A stretch of DNA of 64,000 nt, from assembly GCF_026914265.1 (NCBI RefSeq), contig NC_069125.1, positions 67,259,479-67,323,478 on the forward strand, written 5' to 3'. Shown piece by piece: positions 59,140 to 64,000 of the stretch (position 1 is its first letter; each line of letters opens with the position of its first letter). The position numbers were made by a program, and so were the translations under genes. The notes beneath the pieces are model-generated. The model did no database searches. It saw only the letters and a list, made by a program, of their open reading frames with translations, and had not been told where the DNA came from. This stretch comes from Mya arenaria. Lineage: Eukaryota > Mollusca > Bivalvia > Myida > Myidae.

Positions 59140-59505
59140 ATGGTGTACTCTGACAAGTCAACTTGTTTTTATTACCATTTAAATTACTTATACACACACC
59201 ATGATTTACCTTTTCCATTACGCAAAACCGAAATTAATTGTCGAACGTCGACAGACGCATTTGTCCATTACGCGTACAAAGTATATTACGTTAAACGTAA
59301 ATCAACCGTACTTAGAAATGTCCTTGACGTGATTCGCGGATTTGAATACAATGTCATGGATATGGTTAGAGAACAATTAAACGCCTATGACACTAAAGTG
59401 AACTTAAGGAAGCTTGGCTGTCCATCGGCCTCGCTTCTGGCTCCATATTCTGCATTACGCAACTCTAACATGAACATAACTACTTTAAACAAATACGTCC
59501 AATGA
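59140..59505 (+). CDS. Unidentified open frame, possibly a terminal exon
   Basis: The open frame is 121 codons. Its second half, from about 59250 (after a possible acceptor GTCGACAG), has a protein-like make-up: HYAYKVYYVKRKSTVLRNVL, then GFEYNVMDMVREQLNAYDTK, then RKLGCPSASLLAPYSALRNS, ending in a stop. No signal peptide, helix bundle or known motif is recognised. The first part, before 59250, looks like intron sequence. It may be the last exon of a plus-strand gene or chance. Confidence 0.25.
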   Translation: MVYSDKSTCFYYHLNYLYTHHDLPFPLRKTEINCRTSTDAFVHYAYKVYYVKRKSTVLRNVLDVIRGFEYNVMDMVREQLNAYDTKVNLRKLGCPSASLLAPYSALRNSNMNITTLNKYVQ

Positions 59506-60259
59506 ATACCTCATTACAATACTATATAAAATGATTTTCTTTTTCTTATTATACTTTCGCTCATGCTTTAATACACACTAAACTATATAAGTTAATTCAT
59601 TATTTGAGAAAATATTTATTTCACAGTAAGTGTTGTATGAGCTCATGAGACTGAGCGCTAACACATCCCGACACCGGCTTTCTTTTATTATATGAGTCCA
59701 TATTTCTCCTGCAATGGAGTATCAGTGTATTCAAGACCTGTGTGTCACCACTGCAACAATAACGTATGTATGTATTCAGTTACAGGAAAATGGCCCGCGC
59801 GAACTTGTCAACCTGACTTCTGCACCACTGCATCCAGCGGTCCGTCCGCGCATTAGTTATGTAATGGGCAGGGCAAAACATTATCATGATAATTCACTAA
59901 TTTGTGTTGACGTATATAGCTAATATATATACGATGCACAATAAGACGAAAAGAAAAATGTCGCAGTAATACAAGGGCAATTAAGTGATTGTTTTACAAT
60001 GATACGGTTTGTTCTTGCCCCGGGACATGGCTGCGGAGTCAGATGTAAATGCTGATAGATGTGAATAAATGAAAACATTGATTGTGTGAAGAATAATTTT
60101 GCCATGCATGACCGGCTGCAATAAACAACGATAAATACCGTTCAATGTGAATTTAATTTGAAACAAAACATTTGATATTGTGCAATAATTAATTGATTTT
60201 ACAGCTGAAATATTTATGCACAATAATGATACCAAAGCTTCTAATATGTTTTAATCTGT
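59506..60259. other. 5' flank of the GT14 gene
   Basis: No exon recognised. The coding frame opens in AT-rich DNA without a nearby acceptor that would demand an upstream coding exon; a non-coding first exon is possible. Confidence 0.4.
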
Positions 60260-61660
60260 TTGCGGATTTATTCGGAAATGTCAAGTAAAATAAAACAACA
60301 GTTCTATTATTTGCTATTCTGCTATGGATTGTTTTTACTTATTTTTACTGCTTTTCTGAAAAGCCAGGAAAGAGATTTGCATATTAAAACAAGGACGTCT
60401 GCGGAAAATACGCAAATGAGTGATGTCGAGACAACGCCGCTTTCAGAGATGTGCGCATATACATCCGGCTTTACTGATTGTGAAAATGATTGCAAGTCTT
60501 CAAGGGATTCTTACTTTTTCAAAGTCTACGACAAAAACTGTCCTTTACAAGACATTACACGTTCCTGTGAGACGTTCGCGTGGCTCCATGGTTACCACGA
60601 CATCCGGGTGACGCGCGAAGAGTTGAACTTCCCCCTGGCCTTCTCTGTTCTTATGCACGAGCACCCTTCCCAGACAGAGCAACTCGTGCGCACAATTTAC
60701 CGCCCAAATAACGTCTACTGTATTCATGTGGACGCTAAAGCCAGCAAAGAAACTTTCAGAGTAATGAAACAGCTGTCCACGTGCTTCGACAACGTGTACA
60801 TGGTGGAGGCCCGGGAAAGGATGGTCCACGCCAGTTTTACCCATGTATCTGCTATAATGAAATGCATGAGGATTTTGAGGAATACAGATGTAAATTGGAA
60901 ATACTTTATAAATCTCTCCGGAAGTGATTTTCCATTGAAGACGAATCTAGAGATGGTTCGTATATTAAAGGTTTTCAACGGTGCAAACGATATTGAGACT
61001 TATGATTTTCCATTACTGCAGTCATGGAAATTCGAACGTGACTTCCACGTCCTTGGAGGCAGTCTAGTTGAGGGAGACAGCAAATCCCCACCACCATACA
61101 ATTTAAAACTAAGTAAGGGAAACCCATATGGTTTATTCTCGCGAAACTTTGTTGACTTCATTTTCAATGATGATATTTCAAAAAGCATTACGCGCTGGTT
61201 AAACACGACTTACTCGCCTGCATTAAGCGTGTGGGCAACGCTGGTGACGTTACCATGGGCACCGGGTGGCTACCCAGAAACCGTCCGTCACCTTGGCAAC
61301 ACATACATGTCACGTGCATACATCAGTCAGGACGACACGCAGCCCTGCAAGGGCCGTTATCTGCGCGGAATGTGTCTGTTATCTTGTGAAGACATGCCAT
61401 GGTTAAAATCCAGACCAGAGTTTTTCGCTCGCAAATTTTCTTGGACATTGGACCGCGGTGTTTTAATGTGTTTAGAGAAATGGTACCGCGTAAAGGCTGA
61501 ACAAACACAGGGAGTGAACATCGACTTGAACTTCTATACTAAACTTCCTCACGTTAAATATTACAGGAACTCGCGTATTGGATGGAAATCACGCTTACAT
61601 GACGACGACTTCCTGAAGCAGGAATGGCTAAAGAAGCGCAACGCTTCTCGGGGTCAGTAA
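60260..61660 (+). CDS. GT14 (GCNT-like) glycosyltransferase with altered catalytic motif
   Basis: A single-exon frame of 466 residues (Met at 60278 is an alternative start). It is a type II Golgi protein: a short cytosolic tail, a membrane helix at about residues 15-32 (YLLFCYGLFLLIFTAF), a stem, and a GT14 'Branch' domain at about residues 124-400. Family marks: FPLAFSVLMHEHPSQTEQL, YRPNNVYCIHVDAKAS, FINLSGSDFPLKTN, NPYGLFSRNFVDFI, LPWAPGGYPE, GNTYMSRAY and GRYLRGMCLLSC. GCNT enzymes add beta-1,6-GlcNAc to make core 2 or I branches on glycans. At residues 319-322 the motif that in active GCNTs reads SPxE (Glu320 in mouse C2GnT-L, the catalytic base) is SPAL here. The rest of the frame is intact, so this is either a pseudoenzyme or uses another base. 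Confidence 0.9.
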   Translation: MRIYSEMSSKIKQQFYYLLFCYGLFLLIFTAFLKSQERDLHIKTRTSAENTQMSDVETTPLSEMCAYTSGFTDCENDCKSSRDSYFFKVYDKNCPLQDITRSCETFAWLHGYHDIRVTREELNFPLAFSVLMHEHPSQTEQLVRTIYRPNNVYCIHVDAKASKETFRVMKQLSTCFDNVYMVEARERMVHASFTHVSAIMKCMRILRNTDVNWKYFINLSGSDFPLKTNLEMVRILKVFNGANDIETYDFPLLQSWKFERDFHVLGGSLVEGDSKSPPPYNLKLSKGNPYGLFSRNFVDFIFNDDISKSITRWLNTTYSPALSVWATLVTLPWAPGGYPETVRHLGNTYMSRAYISQDDTQPCKGRYLRGMCLLSCEDMPWLKSRPEFFARKFSWTLDRGVLMCLEKWYRVKAEQTQGVNIDLNFYTKLPHVKYYRNSRIGWKSRLHDDDFLKQEWLKKRNASRGQ

Positions 61661-62936
61661 CGCATTAAACCCTCACGGCAAAGCAACAATTTACCAGTTT
61701 GTGCTCAAGTATTGTTATACTGAAGTTTGCATGCATGTGCTATCTACATTATGTTTTCATCTAATCCATAAACTATGTATGACATTTGGACGTTGTTTTT
61801 CTATTCAGAAATGTTCATCTACATTTTGCGTTCTCCCTCAGGTATCGCCGATATAACGAAAACAATATTGCCCTTAATGAATTTCATTAATTAAAACGAC
61901 GTTACACCATGTCCTTGCATTCATTCCTATTTGCCAAACCAAGCCCGGTGAGGTAGGATTTCCAGATAACTGAACCAATGGAAACGCCTTAATTGGTCTG
62001 TTGCGACATCAAAGTAAACTCATTTAACGCGTTCCAAGGTCAACGAAATATGAGTTTCAATTTGAAAATAGACCCATGGGTAAAATCTTATGCTTAAGAC
62101 CTACCGGAAAATGTCAGAGAAAACACTTCTCTAGTCGTTGATGACAATGTGTTTTTTATCAACGAAGTTTCAAGAAATTTGTAAATTACATTAAACACCA
62201 GTCCATACTCCTCGCCATGAGGTGAGTCCGTTGTCCGTCCGTTCGGTTGCCATTAACAATTATCGTGGTTAGACCATATCCCCTACGTCAATGGATTTAT
62301 TTATATATAAATGAGTCGAGGTACCGAATCCATGTTGAAATTGTATTGACACAAGGTAAAGGTCAAGGTCACAATAATTTGTCCTAGGCTTGAGCCTTGC
62401 ATTTTGTATCCACCCAAATGTCCATTGGGTGTCAGTATTTACAGATCGTCGCATCGTTAACACATTAAGTCGGCGTGCAACACACGTGTCAAGGTCACAC
62501 TTTTATGTGCAGGGTTAAGGCCTTGTATCCGTATCTGTCTCATAACCATTGAAGAACCCATGTTTGAGCCACGTAAGCTCAAAAGCAATATATATATGTA
62601 TCAATTTAAAGATGTCGTTGAAACGTTGGTAATTATTTTTCCAATCAAGTCGAAGTACACTTTGTTGGAAGGTCAAGGTCAGATTACTATGTGCATTGTT
62701 TAAGCCTTACTTAAGGTGTCTGCTCTATTCCTTGTATATCATATTGAAGGATATTGTTGCAACCTTTAAGAATCATAAATATTTTTTTATTGAATTGTTA
62801 ATGAATTATCATGCATAACGAAATAATGGAAACCGCATACTAAATGCCATCAATAAAACATAAACAATCACCAGGGCTACAAATAACGCGTGAACAGTGC
62901 TATAATTTAAACAAGAGTTTCCTAGTTTAGTTAGAA
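61661..62936. repeat. Intergenic with degenerate dispersed repeat at about 62210-62720
   Basis: The segment from CTCGCCATGAGGTGAGTCCG contains several AAGGTCAAGGTCA words (near 62353 and 62668) and GTGTCAAGGTCACAC, like other AGGTCA-rich dispersed repeats in the window. No gene is seen. Confidence 0.5.
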
Positions 62937-63166
62937 TCACAATTTATATTCAAAAGAGTCAGTATCGAAGTTTTCATTTTGACTAAAATACGAGAGAACG
63001 GGACAAAACATCGACACTGCACAGCCAACTATTGCCAACACGTAAGTCCATCCAACTGCGCATGCACCAACATTGTATATATCCGCTTCTGATCCACAGT
63101 AATACCGGAAGTAGCGGGATTCAAACCCAAGTGGGTATACAACAAGGCCGGACGTCATCAGAAACA
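62937..63166 (-). CDS. LHFPL-family tetraspan protein, last coding exon
   Basis: A minus-strand exon from acceptor TTTTCAG at 63166 to the stop at 62937, 76 codons plus two bases. The protein reads SGLVVYPLGFESRYFRYYCG, then ADIYNVGACAVGWTYVLAIV, then a hydrophobic helix and a short tail (NENFDTDSFEYKL). The pattern G-x-x-YPLG(W/F)-S, a paired Cys, 'GxCxxGWxY' and a final helix is that of lipoma HMGIC fusion partner-like proteins (PMP22/claudin fold), covering the end of the second extracellular loop and helix 4. Members act in hair-cell channel and GABA-receptor complexes in vertebrates; the role here is unknown. Upstream exons lie to the right, at least partly outside the window. Confidence 0.8.
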
Positions 63167-63307
63167 CTGAAAATACAGATTTTGTATCTCATATTTTGGT
63201 TAAAGGGATATTTCGGTCTCTTTCAACTGGTGCCTTTAAGTTAAATGTTTTTATGTAATATGTGAATCTAGTTTTGACTACAAATTAAATGTTAATGTAT
63301 CAGCCTG

Positions 63308-63351
63308 ACACACGCAGGCACGCAGGCACGCACGCACGCACGCACGCACAC
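63308..63351. repeat. (CACG)n-type microsatellite
   Basis: Alternating CACGCAGG and CACG units in an intron or flank of the LHFPL-like gene. Confidence 0.9.
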
Positions 63352-64000
63352 TTTCATGTTTTATATTATATATAATTCTAACTTAATTAATGTTTATCAT
63401 TACAATACATTTCAAATGCGTTACATTATTGTTGGATATTAGTTATACTTATTTGAAAAGCTCTCTGATATTATAATAAAACATTACTTTTTCGAGAAGT
63501 ATATTAACAATTGAATACACATATACCTTATACATTTGTTGTTTCAAGTTTTCGGACAGAAAATATTTAAAAAGAGTTATTTTGCATCACAAACTGAACA
63601 TATTTATAAAGGGTCCGGAAATACAAAGTCCCATTTATTTGCAGACAACAACCTTTACTTAATCAAACTACAAGATCCCCCGGTCTTATTCTGTTCTAAT
63701 CCATGCGCTGCCCCCAACCAAACCCTGTGTCTCCCGTGCTCGTCAATTTCCATGCACGTAATTTTCAGATTGGTATTGACTGGCAGCGGAAATTGAACAT
63801 GTCGCAGGAAATTAATACGGGCTCGGCCAAGAGCGCCGCTTTGAAAGAGATTTTGTCACTTGTCTACGAACGCCTGTTTTTAATGCCAGACCTAGATAAT
63901 AGGCATCAGTCCCTCGGTGAGGGGTATCCTTGTCTGACACAGACTATTAGTTTTATCTAGACTAAAAAACAATTGCAAATTAACTTACCGTTTCAAAAGA
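63352..64000. other. No supported feature at the right edge
   Basis: Frames at 63536-63796 and 63703-63960 (plus) have no recognised domain. This should be intron of the minus-strand LHFPL-like gene. Confidence 0.35.

Noticed and set aside
63703-63960. Start of a new plus-strand gene (MSQEINTGSAKSAALKEILS)
   Set aside because: No donor, no recognised domain, and it overlaps the expected intron of the LHFPL-like gene.

Overview
The window looks like nuclear DNA of a bivalve mollusc. It is AT-rich with compact multi-exon genes and GT-AG introns. Short non-autonomous DNA elements, LINE fragments and AGGTCA-rich dispersed repeats of the kind seen in bivalve genomes are common. There is no bacterial-style operon and no CRISPR. 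Species is not determinable by eye. All gene models below were assembled by hand from splice sites, reading phase and family similarity; nothing was searched.

Layout, left to right. 1-4740: repeats, an inverted-repeat element and a broken transposase-like gene. 5635-7289: two Kazal inhibitor units. 8290-9427: a four-exon TMEM272-like membrane protein, followed at once by a 2.7-kb minisatellite of 29-bp units. 12628-21525: a head-to-head pair, an ISOC2-like isochorismatase-fold gene (minus) and NTAQ1 (plus), with only 216 bp between start codons. 21865-23911: a secreted trypsin-fold protease (minus). 24439-25757: a small secreted chitin-binding protein. 27142-30841: NDUFS8 of complex I (minus). 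34227-42972: POLDIP2 (plus). 43715-48298: a mercaptopyruvate/thiosulfate sulfurtransferase (minus). 49330-50290: a LINE 3' end with a GAA tail. 51105-54245: a 3.1-kb minisatellite, again of 29-bp units, with a 16-unit higher-order period. 54250-60250: mostly unassigned. 60260-61660: an intronless GT14 (GCNT-like) glycosyltransferase. 62937-63166: the last exon of an LHFPL-family gene (minus).

Functional themes. NDUFS8, POLDIP2 and the sulfurtransferase are neighbours and belong to families with mitochondrial members. The Kazal proteins, protease and chitin-binding protein are small secreted proteins of the sort used in digestion or defence; the protease has an elastase-like S1 pocket and the Kazal P1 residues are Met and Leu, which would suit such an enzyme, but a direct pairing is inference.

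Most worth a second look: a Kazal paralogue that lost exactly the Cys II/Cys IV pair; a GT14 enzyme whose SPxE catalytic motif reads SPAL; a minisatellite that has copied a POLDIP2 splice donor thirteen times; an element carrying six perfect AGGTCA-CTG-TGACCT palindromes; and a perfect 30-bp hairpin in a POLDIP2 intron.
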